Shown: positions 16,841-26,159, numbered from the stretch's first letter. The stretch: DNA of 64,000 nt from Bergeyella sp. (GCA_030263285.1 SZYB01000002.1:434001-498000); one strand, 5' to 3'. Translations and numbers: made by a program. The notes: generated from the sequence alone by a model not told the origin.

Positions 16841-19702
16841 TTGAAACGTTTTTGTGAGCCCCCGTGTCATTATCTATCCGGGGGCGTATTGTTGGGATTT
16901 CTCTTTGTTTTTTGTACGGCTTTTTGCAGTGCACAGACCAGGGCATTTGGTTATGTAAAAGATTCTGAGGGGAAGCCTCTGGAAAATGTAGAAATAGAAC
17001 TTATAACAACGGGTGAAATTATTCGGACAGATAAGATAGGGTATTTTCAATGGGTGGATCTCAAGGAAGGGGAGTATCTGATGAGTTTTGTCAAGTTGGG
17101 CTTTGAAACCAAGATTATTGCCTTCCAGACTTTAAAAAAGGAGAGAAGAAAAAATTTAGGTGAAATTTTGCTTTCAAGATCCGAGCAAAACAATATGGGG
17201 ATAGTCGTGGTGGATGAGTCCAGTCTGGACGGAGATGAAGATTATATTCAGCCTACGGTGGGTTTATTGAGTGCGGGTAAGAATACCTTCCAAAGAATTG
17301 CAGCCTACGAATTGGGAGCCTATTGGTTTCGGCCCAAAGGGATAGATAATAAATTTGAGCGGGTATTATTCAATGGGATTTCCATGTCGAAAAATCATGA
17401 TGGCAGGATAGATTTTTCAAATTGGGCAGGGCTCAACGGTGTGACAAGGTTCCCTTACGAATTTTCGAGTTACTTTTCGCCGTCTTCTTATGCTTTTGGA
17501 AGTCTGGGCAGTACAGCATATTTTGACACGAGAGCTTCCGGGTACAAAAAAGGACTCGTACTCAATTATTCCCTTACGAACAGGAGTTATACACACAGAC
17601 TTGCGGGCACCTATTCTTCCGGTGTGAGCAAGAAGGGCTGGGCTTTCACCTTTTCCGGAAGTAGGCGTTGGGCAAATAGAGGAATAATAGAGGGTACTTA
17701 CCAGGATTCTTACGCATATTTTGTCTCTGTAGAAAAAAAAATAAGCGATAAGTTTTCTGTCAATTTAACGGGTTTTGGGGCACCTACCTATAAGGCGGGT
17801 AATAGTCCCAATACGCAGGAAGTCTACGATCTTGCAGGAAAAAATTATAATTCTTACTGGGGATGGCAAAACGGTAAAAAAAGAAATTCCAGGATTATCC
17901 GATCCTTTGAGCCTGTAATTCAGTTGCAGTTCTATAAAAAAATAGGCAAGAAAACGAAATGGAATCATACATTCTCTTACCAGTGGGGTAGGAAAGGAGT
18001 CAGCCGTTTGGATCGGTTTGGTGCCCCCAGTGAAGACCCCGCGTACTACAGAAATCTACCGAGTTATTGGCGTAGTCTTTACCAAAGAGGAGATAGTGAG
18101 AAGGGAGGTATTGTTACGGCAACAGAGCAAAATAGCCTGGAAGAAATCACTAACAAGTTTAAGGAAAACAGACAGATTAACTGGGCGGTCTTATACCAAG
18201 CAAATAGAAATAATCTGGAGAAAGGAGCACTGTATTCTTTGGCAGAAGATGTGCGCAGGGACAGAACCTTCAGCTACTTTTCTCATTTTGACACGAAAAT
18301 CAAAGACCACTGGAAATTAAATTTAAATTTTTTATACCAAAATTTGTCTTCCGAAAATTATAGAAAAATTAAAGATCTGTTGGGTGCAAATTATGCAAGT
18401 AACCTAAATCCTTTTGACGGAAATAATTCCTACAACACCGACAGCCCAAACACGAGGGTATACAAAGGGGGGGAAATCCATTACTCTTATGGGCTCAATC
18501 GTCAGATTTACTCGCTCAACGTTTCCACAGAAATAAATTTGTCCAGCATAGATTTTGTGGGGTCGGTTTTTGCACAATATTCAGAATCGTACAGAACGGG
18601 GAATTTCAGAAATTATTTTTACCCGGGAAATTCCAAAGGAAAAAGTAAAACGTATGGTTTTTCGAATTTTGGCGTGAAAGCTAAGACAACTTTTAAATTT
18701 AACGGAAGAAATTTTATCGTACATAGTGGAGCTTATTTTAGTGTTCTGCCCACATTGAGCGAGGTTTTCATTAACCCAAGGATTTCAAATTTTGCCACTC
18801 CTAATACGGGAAACGAAAAAGTGACGGCCAACAGCCTAAGTTATTTTTATAGATCAAACAGCTTAAAACTTTCGTTTTCTGCTTACTGGATAGATATTCT
18901 CGGAGCTACGGATATAACGAGATATTATACAGAGGGACTCCCCGGCTATGGTGAAGGTATGGTCAACCAGAATGCACTGGTTACAGAGGCTGTTACAGGA
19001 GCAGAAAAAAGGTATAAAGGGATAGAAATCGCTTTCGAGACCTCGCTGTTAAAAAACTTTGGAGTTTTTGGTTTGGCGAGTTTAGGAAATTATACTTATC
19101 AAAACAGTCCGTATCTCTATTATTCTGTAGAGCAGGGGTCAGGCCCTAGAGGCCTGCGGTTTTTGGGAGAGGCAAACATTAAAAATTATAGAATTGCAGG
19201 TACTCCACAAAAAGCAATTTCTCTCGGGGTCAAATACAGTTCCCCAGACTTATGGTGGCTTAGTTTTACGGGAAATTACCTGGCAGATCAGTACTTAGGT
19301 TTTTCTGCTTTGTCCAGAACTTCTCTTTTTTATACAGATCCTATAACCGGAAACAGATATAAAACTATAGATAACTATAATAATTCGGGCATAAGGATAC
19401 CTGAAGCCGGTACGTCAGAGGTCTCCTCTCTTCTACAACAAAAGGCAACTTCGGGTCAATTGTTATTTAACATCAATGCGGGGAAACTTTTTCCTCTAGG
19501 TAAATATAGGCTGGGTTTTGTTTTTAGTGTCAACAATGTATTTAACAACAGAAATTATATAAGCGGAGGGTATGAGCAGTCTAGAAAATCAAATTTCAGA
19601 GAAGCCTACCTTGATGCGCAAAGGCAATCCCCTATGTTCGGAACTAAAATATGGTATGATAGGGGGAGAACCTATTTTATAAATCTTTCTGTAAGATTTT
19701 AA
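16841..19702 (+). CDS. TonB-dependent receptor with carboxypeptidase-regulatory N-terminal domain
   Basis: The 953-residue outer-membrane protein has a signal peptide (hydrophobic about 15-30, ending CSAQ), a carboxypeptidase-regulatory beta-sandwich (about 33-110; GYVKDSEGKPLENVEIEL), a plug domain (about 130-240) and a 22-strand-type barrel ending with an aromatic residue (FINLSVRF). The ligand is unknown. The only starts upstream of the signal peptide are TTG codons; TTG at 16841 is the best, and no ATG exists before about residue 80. Twelve bases later comes a DUF5689 lipoprotein gene, so this is probably a SusC/SusD-like two-gene uptake or surface unit. The odd start could mean weak translation. 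Confidence 0.88.
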   Translation: MKRFCEPPCHYLSGGVLLGFLFVFCTAFCSAQTRAFGYVKDSEGKPLENVEIELITTGEIIRTDKIGYFQWVDLKEGEYLMSFVKLGFETKIIAFQTLKKERRKNLGEILLSRSEQNNMGIVVVDESSLDGDEDYIQPTVGLLSAGKNTFQRIAAYELGAYWFRPKGIDNKFERVLFNGISMSKNHDGRIDFSNWAGLNGVTRFPYEFSSYFSPSSYAFGSLGSTAYFDTRASGYKKGLVLNYSLTNRSYTHRLAGTYSSGVSKKGWAFTFSGSRRWANRGIIEGTYQDSYAYFVSVEKKISDKFSVNLTGFGAPTYKAGNSPNTQEVYDLAGKNYNSYWGWQNGKKRNSRIIRSFEPVIQLQFYKKIGKKTKWNHTFSYQWGRKGVSRLDRFGAPSEDPAYYRNLPSYWRSLYQRGDSEKGGIVTATEQNSLEEITNKFKENRQINWAVLYQANRNNLEKGALYSLAEDVRRDRTFSYFSHFDTKIKDHWKLNLNFLYQNLSSENYRKIKDLLGANYASNLNPFDGNNSYNTDSPNTRVYKGGEIHYSYGLNRQIYSLNVSTEINLSSIDFVGSVFAQYSESYRTGNFRNYFYPGNSKGKSKTYGFSNFGVKAKTTFKFNGRNFIVHSGAYFSVLPTLSEVFINPRISNFATPNTGNEKVTANSLSYFYRSNSLKLSFSAYWIDILGATDITRYYTEGLPGYGEGMVNQNALVTEAVTGAEKRYKGIEIAFETSLLKNFGVFGLASLGNYTYQNSPYLYYSVEQGSGPRGLRFLGEANIKNYRIAGTPQKAISLGVKYSSPDLWWLSFTGNYLADQYLGFSALSRTSLFYTDPITGNRYKTIDNYNNSGIRIPEAGTSEVSSLLQQKATSGQLLFNINAGKLFPLGKYRLGFVFSVNNVFNNRNYISGGYEQSRKSNFREAYLDAQRQSPMFGTKIWYDRGRTYFINLSVRF

Positions 19703-19714
19703 TTTTTAGCCATT

Positions 19715-21313
19715 ATGTACGGTTTGATTTCCATTTTATATTATTACTGCAGGAGCAGGTTTCTGGTAAGTGGGATAGGGGTTTTGCTCATCAGTTGTGT
19801 ACAAAAAGAAGACTATAAAGTACCGGAAACCCGTTTTTGTACAATGGAGCCCGCAGAATTGAAGAAAACTTCCATACGGTTTGTCAGGCTTTCCAAAGAG
19901 GGGACATTGTTTTCGGATGATCTTTACGTAGAGGGATATGTGGCCTCCTCGGATGAATCGGGAAATGTTTATAAGACGCTATATATTCAGGATCGGACAG
20001 AAGATCCCACTTACGGGTTGGGTATTGTGGTGGATAAATCCGGTTTGTATGCGGATTTTCCGCAGGGTTCAAAGGTATACCTTAAGCTCAAAGGTCTTTC
20101 TTGGGGGAAGTATTATGGAAGTAGTCGGCTGGGGGTAGAAAACTACAAAGATAATGGGGTAAACTCTGTAGAAAGACTCCCCTACGCTAGGATAGCGGAG
20201 CATATTGTAAGATCTTGTGAAAAGAGGGTAGAGATAATACCTAAAAAACTAAAGCTTAATGAACTAAAAAAATCCAATGATAATTACCTGGGATGTTATG
20301 TGCAGGTAGACAGTGCGGAGTTTGACGAAAAATATCTTTGCATGCGTTATGGTTCGGTAGGGGTGAGCGGTAGCATACAGATCAACGATCCTACGAGCAG
20401 GGTATCGACTAAAGTGATGAAAACGGGTAATTTTGCTTCCTTTTCCAGAAAGACTATTCCCTCCGGAAACGGGCAGTTTGCAGGGATTTTGTCAAAATAC
20501 AATTCGGTGTACCAGTTTTTGGTCATCAGGGACTCAGACCTCAAAATGACAGGTCCCAGACTAGACGGAAAGAAAAGCCCATGCACTCCCGGCCTAATGA
20601 CAAAAAAAACGTTGGCCGAACTAAAATCCAGATATTACCTAAACCCTCTAAAAATAGAAGATGATATTTATGTGGAAGCCGTAGTAACAGCGAACGATGA
20701 AAGTAAGAATCTGTACAAAGCCATCTATGTGGCAGACAGCAGTAGCGGAATAAAAATAAATATCAACAAAATCAATCTGTATCAGGACAGAAGATTTCAG
20801 ATCGGCAGGATTCTGAAAATCAGTCTAAAGGGTCTTTATCTTTATAACAGAAATGGAGAGATACAGATAGGAGTATTGAACAATAACAGGTATGCATCCA
20901 TCCCCTTAGAAAAAATGTTTGAACATTTTTATGAATCAGAGAAGACATTTTTACAGCCACTGGAGCCTGTTTTGAGAAATATTAATTCTCTGACGGTGAG
21001 CGATGTAGGAAGCTATATCAAGATAAAGAACCTTCAATTTATTATTTCAGATCTTGGGAAGATGTTGGCGGATAAAAATGTTCTTACCAGCAGAACGCTC
21101 ACAGATTGTAATGGGAATGAAATTTCTCTTACCACGAGTGGCTATGCGGACTTTGGAAGCAAGCAGGAGCCTCATCGGGCCTATGATACCGAGATTCCTG
21201 TGGGAAAAGGTGAGTTTAGTGGGATACTCACTTATTATAACGGAAGCTTTCGGTTAAAAATAATGAGTCTGAGGGGACTGAATTTTAACCAGGGAAGATG
21301 CTTTGGAAATTAA
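19715..21313 (+). CDS. DUF5689-family outer-membrane lipoprotein
   Basis: The 532-residue product has a lipoprotein signal (GVLLISC, lipid-carrying cysteine C28). Two homologous OB-like repeats follow, around 60-270 (DDLYVEGYVASSDESGN) and 300-510 (DDIYVEAVVTANDESKN). This double layout is the DUF5689 arrangement of Bacteroidota. Function is not established; the tight coupling with the TonB receptor upstream suggests a surface partner, for instance one that binds ligand. The C-terminal region lacks an obvious T9SS sorting domain. It is convergent with aat, with only four bases between the stops. Confidence 0.85.
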   Translation: MYGLISILYYYCRSRFLVSGIGVLLISCVQKEDYKVPETRFCTMEPAELKKTSIRFVRLSKEGTLFSDDLYVEGYVASSDESGNVYKTLYIQDRTEDPTYGLGIVVDKSGLYADFPQGSKVYLKLKGLSWGKYYGSSRLGVENYKDNGVNSVERLPYARIAEHIVRSCEKRVEIIPKKLKLNELKKSNDNYLGCYVQVDSAEFDEKYLCMRYGSVGVSGSIQINDPTSRVSTKVMKTGNFASFSRKTIPSGNGQFAGILSKYNSVYQFLVIRDSDLKMTGPRLDGKKSPCTPGLMTKKTLAELKSRYYLNPLKIEDDIYVEAVVTANDESKNLYKAIYVADSSSGIKININKINLYQDRRFQIGRILKISLKGLYLYNRNGEIQIGVLNNNRYASIPLEKMFEHFYESEKTFLQPLEPVLRNINSLTVSDVGSYIKIKNLQFIISDLGKMLADKNVLTSRTLTDCNGNEISLTTSGYADFGSKQEPHRAYDTEIPVGKGEFSGILTYYNGSFRLKIMSLRGLNFNQGRCFGN

Positions 21314-21317
21314 TTTT

Positions 21318-21974
21318 TTAAGGTCGAATTTTTTGTTTGTGCAAGATTTCTAGAAACGACTTTCTGGATATGTTTTTTGCCCCTAGACTTTCAAGATGAG
21401 CAGAATATACCTGACAGTCGACAAGGTCTAGATAATTTTTATGTTCCTGTACGAAATGAATAAATCCTGCCTTTGATGCATTGCTCATTTTTGAAAACAT
21501 ACTTTCCCCGGAGAAAATTTTTCCTATCCATAAGCCATAAAATCCGCCTGCCAATTTTTTGTCGTGCCATACTTCTATGCTGTGAGCCTTTCCTTCTTTA
21601 TGGAGTTCTACAAATGAATTCAAGAGATCTTTGCAGAGCCAGGTTCCACTTTGGTTTTTTCTGGGGATACTTTGACAGAAAGAAATCACCTCCTCAAATC
21701 TTGAGTTTTCAGTAAAAGAGAAGACAGGCTTCTTAAGCAGGTTCCTCATGCTTTTACTCACTTTTAACTGGTCAGGAAGAAGAGCAAACCTAGGATCTGG
21801 AGACCACCATAAAATGTTTTCTCCAGTTTTAGACCAAGGGAAGATCCCCAAAAGATAGGCCTTCCACAGATTATCCTTTTGCAAGTTCCCGCCCGTGGCC
21901 AGCGGACCATCTTTATGGGTATGTAGGGACAGAGGATCGGGAAACTCAAAGGAATCTTTTTCGAGAAAAAACAT
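21318..21974 (-). CDS. aat: Leucyl/phenylalanyl-tRNA-protein transferase
   Basis: Aat adds Leu or Phe from aminoacyl-tRNA to N-terminal Arg/Lys of proteins, making them substrates for ClpS/ClpAP (N-degron pathway). The 218-residue protein contains the family landmarks FPDPLSL, GPLATGGNL near residue 27, LLGIFPW, WWSPDPRFAL near 60 and GGFYGLWIGKIFSGESMFS in the second half. Length and order are normal. It reads away from the DUF3127 gene in the same direction, 50 bases apart, so the two may share a transcript. Confidence 0.92.
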   Translation of the reverse strand: MFFLEKDSFEFPDPLSLHTHKDGPLATGGNLQKDNLWKAYLLGIFPWSKTGENILWWSPDPRFALLPDQLKVSKSMRNLLKKPVFSFTENSRFEEVISFCQSIPRKNQSGTWLCKDLLNSFVELHKEGKAHSIEVWHDKKLAGGFYGLWIGKIFSGESMFSKMSNASKAGFIHFVQEHKNYLDLVDCQVYSAHLESLGAKNISRKSFLEILHKQKIRP

Positions 21975-22024
21975 TTTGTATTAATTCCTCAACCTCTGGT
22001 TTTAAGGGGATCATATAAATACAC

Positions 22025-22408
22025 TCAGAAAGGTAGATCGTCATCTTCTTCGTCTACAAAGGGATTTTCATCTGGCGCAGCCGCAGGACTCTGTCTCATT
22101 TCTGGGGAGGCAACAACAGGCTCATCTTGAGGGTTTTTTATTTTTTCCAGTCTCCAGCCTGTTATACTGTTAAAATATCTGGTTTCTCCCTGGGGGTTTG
22201 TCCACTCTCTTCCCCGCAGATTAATACCTATTTTCACAGTATCTCCTTCAGAGATGTTGTCCAGGAGATTTATCTTTTCTGATAAGAATTCTATGTTGAT
22301 GGGTTGGGGATACTGCTCTTGCGTGAGAAGCACAAGTTCCCTCTTCTGAAAACCAGAGGAAAAGGTCTGAATGTCAAAAATTTTCTTTACGGTTCCCTGT
22401 AATTCCAT
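22025..22408 (-). CDS. DUF3127-family protein (OB-fold-like, single-strand-binding-like)
   Basis: The 127-residue protein matches DUF3127: MELQGTVKKIFD at the start, FQKRELVLLT, INIEFLSEKINLLD and a WTNPQGETRYFNSITGWRLEKI stretch, then a disordered acidic tail ending DEEDDDLPF. An acidic tail with that ending is also typical of SSB proteins, which use it to bind partners, so a nucleic-acid role is plausible but unproven. I start at the ATG at 22408 because the conserved sequence begins there; a longer frame to 22456 adds 16 residues without similarity. Confidence 0.85.
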   Translation of the reverse strand: MELQGTVKKIFDIQTFSSGFQKRELVLLTQEQYPQPINIEFLSEKINLLDNISEGDTVKIGINLRGREWTNPQGETRYFNSITGWRLEKIKNPQDEPVVASPEMRQSPAAAPDENPFVDEEDDDLPF

Positions 22409-22485
22409 AGCTCGGATTTTAAACGCAAATTTAAACAATGAATTCCAAATATTCACTCTTTTGCCGGGTATATTTATTCAAAGTT

Positions 22486-22516
22486 TGCATCTTAGGCCAA
22501 AAAATATTTATATTTG
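22486..22516 (+). promoter_or_regulatory. Promoter of the tRNA Leu-Gly-Leu cluster
   Basis: TTG at 22486-22488 and TATATTTG at 22509-22516, 20 bases apart, fit the Bacteroidota housekeeping promoter. Transcription would begin around 22521, about 50 bases before the first tRNA. Confidence 0.65.
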
Positions 22517-22568
22517 CACCCAACGGGAGGGGAGCCTCATTGGTTCTTTGGATGAATGTGTGGAACAA

Positions 22569-22650
22569 GCGGATGTGGTGTAATTGGTAGCCACGCCAGA
22601 CTTAGGATCTGGTGCCGTGAGGCGTGGGGGTTCGAGTCCCTTCATCCGCA
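22569..22650 (+). tRNA. tRNA-Leu (UAG anticodon)
   Basis: An 82-base class II tRNA. Acceptor strands GCGGATG and CATCCGC pair, with discriminator A. The anticodon loop CTTAGGA gives UAG, a variable arm is present and the T loop is TTCGAGT. It is the first of a closely spaced three-tRNA transcript. Confidence 0.93.
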
Positions 22651-22704
22651 CTTGCTTGTAACCTAAAATTCTAAGCGGAGTCTTAGATTTTTTTGCGGGC
22701 TTTC

Positions 22705-22777
22705 GCGAAAATAGCTCAGCTGGTAGAGCACAACCTTGCCAAGGTTGGGGTCGCGGGTTCGAGTCCCGTTTTTCGCT
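22705..22777 (+). tRNA. tRNA-Gly (GCC anticodon)
   Basis: A 73-base tRNA. Acceptor strands GCGAAAA and TTTTCGC pair, the D arm contains AGCTCAGCTGGTAGAGCA, the anticodon loop TTGCCAA gives GCC and the T loop is TTCGAGT. It lies between two leucine tRNAs. Confidence 0.93.
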
Positions 22778-22784
22778 CTTCCCT

Positions 22785-22868
22785 GCCCTGGTGGTGGAAT
22801 TGGTAGACACGCAGGACTTAAAATCCTGTGTCCGTAAGGACGTACGGGTTCAAGTCCCGTCTGGGGTA
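22785..22868 (+). tRNA. tRNA-Leu (UAA anticodon), acceptor stem rich in G-U pairs
   Basis: An 84-base class II tRNA with anticodon loop CTTAAAA (UAA), a long variable arm and T loop TTCAAGT. The acceptor strands GCCCTGG and CTGGGGT pair with three G-U wobbles (positions 1, 5 and 6), which is unusual. The rest is canonical, so it is called functional. It ends the tRNA cluster. Confidence 0.88.
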
Positions 22869-23585
22869 CTCTTATCGTTGGGAATTATGCTTTCGGTATT
22901 TTGATTCTGCGTATTTCCCTCGTTTGCCGTGATTTTTGAGTTTTTACCAACAAGCCCGTGTTTACGAGTTGTATGTTTGAAATATTGGGAAAACGCTCAG
23001 CTTCGTTCAGAATTTTATCTTAAACTTTGCTGTGTTGGGCGGTTTTTCGTTATTCGGTGCTTTCTGTTAGTTCATAACTTACAATATCTTTATAAATTGC
23101 TTTTAAATCCGAGTTTAATTGGATAATATATTCTGAACAAATATTCTTATATAAATCCTGTCCTTCATCTTCAAGGTATTAATATGGCTATTCCATTCAC
23201 TTGAAAACTCCATAAGTACCATAATCTGAACCTATTTTTGAAAGCAGATACTCCCGAATCTCTTCCTAAGTTTCCATATTTTTTCGTAATTGTTCAACAT
23301 CGAACCTCAGCCTCAGATATATCCTTTGCTTGCATCCGTCTGAAATATAAAATGAACAGGAACAGTTAGGATAGTAATTTATTTTTTGAATTTTTCTATA
23401 TTCTCTCTATTTCGTTACTCAATTTTCATAATCCAAATTTTTCTGTTTATCAAAAATTGTGGAGATAAAGAGATGTCTATTGCTCTTTTTGTGTTATTTT
23501 TTACTATTCGTTACACTCAAAGATATTGGTTGCCTTCCTCACTAATGAAAAACCAATTCTGTACCTTTGGGGAAAGGTAATTTTT
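22869..23585. other. Non-coding stretch with a cassette-like element and a decayed minus-strand gene
   Basis: No intact gene is visible. On the minus strand, fragments such as MLNNYEKIWKLRKRFG (near 23280) and LYKNICSEYIIQLNSDLKAIY (near 23150-23090) lie in different frames, suggesting a broken small gene of unknown function between about 23350 and 23050. Next to it, 22945-23040 is a richer, partly symmetric element bounded by TACCAAC and GTTGGGC. The rest, up to osmC, is AT-rich with nothing recognisable. Confidence 0.45.
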
Positions 23586-24005
23586 ATGGAGATTTTTTTA
23601 AACAGAATCAACGAGGGCTTTTTATTCGAATGTCAAAATTCCAAAGGGCAAAAAATACGAATAGACAATACCTCTCTGCCTGAGGCAGAGGGCGTTTCTC
23701 CCATGGAGACCATTCTTATGGCTGTGGCTGGCTGTAGTGGGATAGATATTATCTCTATATTGAAAAAACAAAAGCAGGAAGTGAAAAAATTTTCGGCAAA
23801 AGTGGAGGGAGAAAGGGTGGAGAGAGGAGAGGCGAAACCTTTCAAAAACATAAATGTAAGTTTTTTTTTGGAGGGAGATATAGATCCCAAAAAAGCGCAG
23901 AGAGCTGCTCAGCTTTCTTTTGAAAAATACTGTTCTGTCTCCAAGACTCTGGAATCAAGTGTAGAAATTACCTTTGAGGTGCAGGTAAATAAAGCTGTAC
24001 GTTGA
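23586..24005 (+). CDS. OsmC/Ohr-family protein
   Basis: The 139-residue protein has the OsmC fold landmarks: SPMETILMAVAGCSGIDIISIL (about 39-60) with the first redox cysteine, and FEKYCSVSKTL (about 113-123) with the second. OsmC proteins reduce organic hydroperoxides using this cysteine pair; YhfA-like members also exist, and this sequence resembles that broader group. The ATG at 23586 follows a GGGGAAAGG ribosome-type site and starts the conserved N terminus; a longer frame from 23526 lacks similarity. It is isolated between decayed regions. Confidence 0.85.
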   Translation: MEIFLNRINEGFLFECQNSKGQKIRIDNTSLPEAEGVSPMETILMAVAGCSGIDIISILKKQKQEVKKFSAKVEGERVERGEAKPFKNINVSFFLEGDIDPKKAQRAAQLSFEKYCSVSKTLESSVEITFEVQVNKAVR

Positions 24006-24450
24006 GTTTTTATGGTTTTTGCGCATAAAAACTTTGTTAATTAATATAGATACGTTCTGATCTTAATTTTAGGTAGGTTCGTGTACTTTTGGGGTATGAA
24101 GGTATTCTGTTTATCATAAGGCACAATCTGCCTTTGCTTACGTCTCGTTATTTGTTTCTGCAGCTTTCAGTAAAGCGGCACCGAGTAACTTGGTTCGTGG
24201 AGTGAATATGGGAGAGATTTGCAAAAGACCCAATGTATGATTCTCATGGTTTCTTTTTCCTTTGTGAGGCAGCAGCTTTAGCCCGCTGGGAAACAGTGTG
24301 AGAGTTTTGGGCAGGTTCACTCTTGCCATTGCATTGCCTTTTTAGGACTTCTAGCCCCCCTATCCTGCATGGATAGGATTATTCTCGATAACAAATTCTA
24401 TACCTATCCCAAAACTCAAATATACTGTGGAAATTTTGGGGTTTTGGTTC
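24006..24450. other. Intergenic region without a recognisable gene
   Basis: A 63-codon minus-strand frame at 24138-24329 has no family resemblance and no ribosome site, so it is left uncalled. The composition is mixed and may represent more decayed coding DNA ahead of the cytochrome bd remnant. Confidence 0.35.
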
Positions 24451-24454
24451 TTAT

Positions 24455-24865
24455 GATTATTTCTCTTTAGGCATGGAACAAAGTAGATAAAATTATTTAT
24501 ACCAGTTTTGAGGATTATCCCTGGATACTTATTTTTCCTCTTTCTGTGAATTTTTAGGTCTTTTTTTTGTGAAGAAATACAAAGATCTTTTGTGAGTGTT
24601 TATGTTTCAGCGGACTCATTTCGGTGGGATTTTCACTTCATTTTCGTCCATGTATCCCGTGATGTTTCCTTCAAATAATCAAATCAACGACTCGCTCACT
24701 ATTTACGACACCAAGAATATTCAGTTGGATTGTCTGCGGCATTGGTTTGGGCATCAACGTCCCGTACTATTGGCGGTGCTTTATTTCGTGCTACAAAAGA
24801 GAATTCTATCAGAAAAAATGGACGATCTGGAATATGATCACAGTGCGGGGTGTACTTTTTTTTCT
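24455..24865 (+). pseudogene. Remnant of a cytochrome bd oxidase subunit II (CydB-like) gene
   Basis: Plus-strand pieces in two frames resemble the C-terminal third of CydB: a membrane-like segment DYPWILIFPLSVNF near 24510, then SSMYPVMFPSNNQIND and SLTIYDT (24640-24710), a shifted region, and LYFVLQKRILSEKMDDLEY (24780-24840). In CydB the motif of the type FP-x-PSS-x-SLTI is followed by a last transmembrane helix and a charged tail, as here. Stops and shifts break it, and the N-terminal two thirds and any cydA are absent. The family call is from memory and moderately sure. Confidence 0.5.
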
Positions 24866-24917
24866 ATTTTTGCCTGCATCCTCGTAGTGTTTCCTCTGCT
24901 TTGAACAGAAATATCAA

Positions 24918-26135
24918 ATGAAAAGATTTTTCAAACTTTTATTACTTCTTCCTGGTTATCTTTTTTTCTCTCAAAATATTGGAGGAATTCAGTTGTTTAA
25001 CCCCAATACCAACGATGAGACTCCTGTAATAGGTTTTGATGGGACTTTGATTCTTCGTTTTGATGATCTGTCTGCCAGAAATAACGTATACCGGTATACC
25101 ATAAAACATTTCAACAGAAACTGGGAAGAGGATGGTTTGTTTTTTACAGAATATGCAAAGGGAAATCTTAATGATGTAATAGATAACCTGCAATATTCTT
25201 TCAACACCTATCAGAAATACACGCATTACGAGCTTACTTTCCCCAACAAAGAAATGCAACCTATCATTTCCGGCAATTTTGAACTCGTCGTTTATCATGA
25301 TTCGCCGGAAAAGCCTCTTTTCAAAAAAAGGTTTTGTGTTGTAGAGGATGGGGCAGACCTCTCTGTAAAAGTATCCAGAATGAACAACGCAAAAAATCCC
25401 GAGATTAACCAGAGAGTACAGGTACAGGCGGTGGCAGACAAAAGTAGCCTTGTGGAGAACATGAGTACCCTCTCTCTTAGTGTAATCCAGAATAATAATT
25501 GGAATATTTTCATTTCCGGGCTCAAACCCAGCTCCAGCCTAAACAACAGGCTTATATTTCAGCAACTCAATTTGTCTTTTCCAGGGAATAACGAGTTTTA
25601 TTATTTCAATAACAGAACTTTAGGTTTGGGATATGACATGATTGCCAAAGGCTCAATAGAAGAGGGTCAGCACCACACCTACCTTTTTCCGGTCTGGGCC
25701 TATCCGCTCAATTACCAATATCAGCCAGATGTTAATGGATCATACTTTTTTAGGAGGACCGATCTTACTATAGAGAGAAATGCAGAGAGGGAAGGAGATT
25801 ATTCCTGGGTACATTTTTATTTGCCGTCAGATCCTGTGGATAAGAAGATCTACGTGTTGGGAGGATTTAATGATTACCTTCCTACGCAGCAAAACCAAAT
25901 GTTTTATAACGAAGAGAAGAAGGTTTATGAGGCAAAAATTTACCTAAAACAAGGATTTTATAACTATATACTTGCCACCCAAATGCAAGACGGAAAGCTG
26001 AACTTTGGAGAGATAAACGGGAATTTCTGGCAGGCCGAAAATTTATATCAGGCTTTTTTGTATTACCGACCTTTTAACAGAAATTATGACGGTATTTTGG
26101 GTTATGGAGAATACAGAATGCCTGTACGGCAATGA
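24918..26135 (+). CDS. Type IX secretion system plug protein (DUF5103)
   Basis: The 405-residue secreted protein has a short signal peptide (LLLLPGYLFFSQ) and the DUF5103 fold: NPNTNDETPVIGFDGTL at the N terminus, then beta-sandwich repeats and YVLGGFNDYLPTQQNQM near 320. In the type IX secretion machine this protein closes the SprA translocon pore from the periplasmic side, according to the published family description. It is about 18 kb from gldKLMN in this window and belongs to the same machine. It is convergent with hemH, with only about 25 bases between them. Confidence 0.85.
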   Translation: MKRFFKLLLLLPGYLFFSQNIGGIQLFNPNTNDETPVIGFDGTLILRFDDLSARNNVYRYTIKHFNRNWEEDGLFFTEYAKGNLNDVIDNLQYSFNTYQKYTHYELTFPNKEMQPIISGNFELVVYHDSPEKPLFKKRFCVVEDGADLSVKVSRMNNAKNPEINQRVQVQAVADKSSLVENMSTLSLSVIQNNNWNIFISGLKPSSSLNNRLIFQQLNLSFPGNNEFYYFNNRTLGLGYDMIAKGSIEEGQHHTYLFPVWAYPLNYQYQPDVNGSYFFRRTDLTIERNAEREGDYSWVHFYLPSDPVDKKIYVLGGFNDYLPTQQNQMFYNEEKKVYEAKIYLKQGFYNYILATQMQDGKLNFGEINGNFWQAENLYQAFLYYRPFNRNYDGILGYGEYRMPVRQ

Positions 26136-26159
26136 AAATTTTGGCACCGGTAATATTTC

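Noticed and set aside
22508..22810. 100-codon minus-strand frame over the tRNA Leu-Gly-Leu cluster
   Set aside because: It is the reverse reading of tRNA genes; the tRNAs explain the sequence fully.
24138..24329. 63-codon minus-strand frame before the CydB-like remnant
   Set aside because: No family match by eye, and the region looks like decayed coding DNA rather than an intact small gene.
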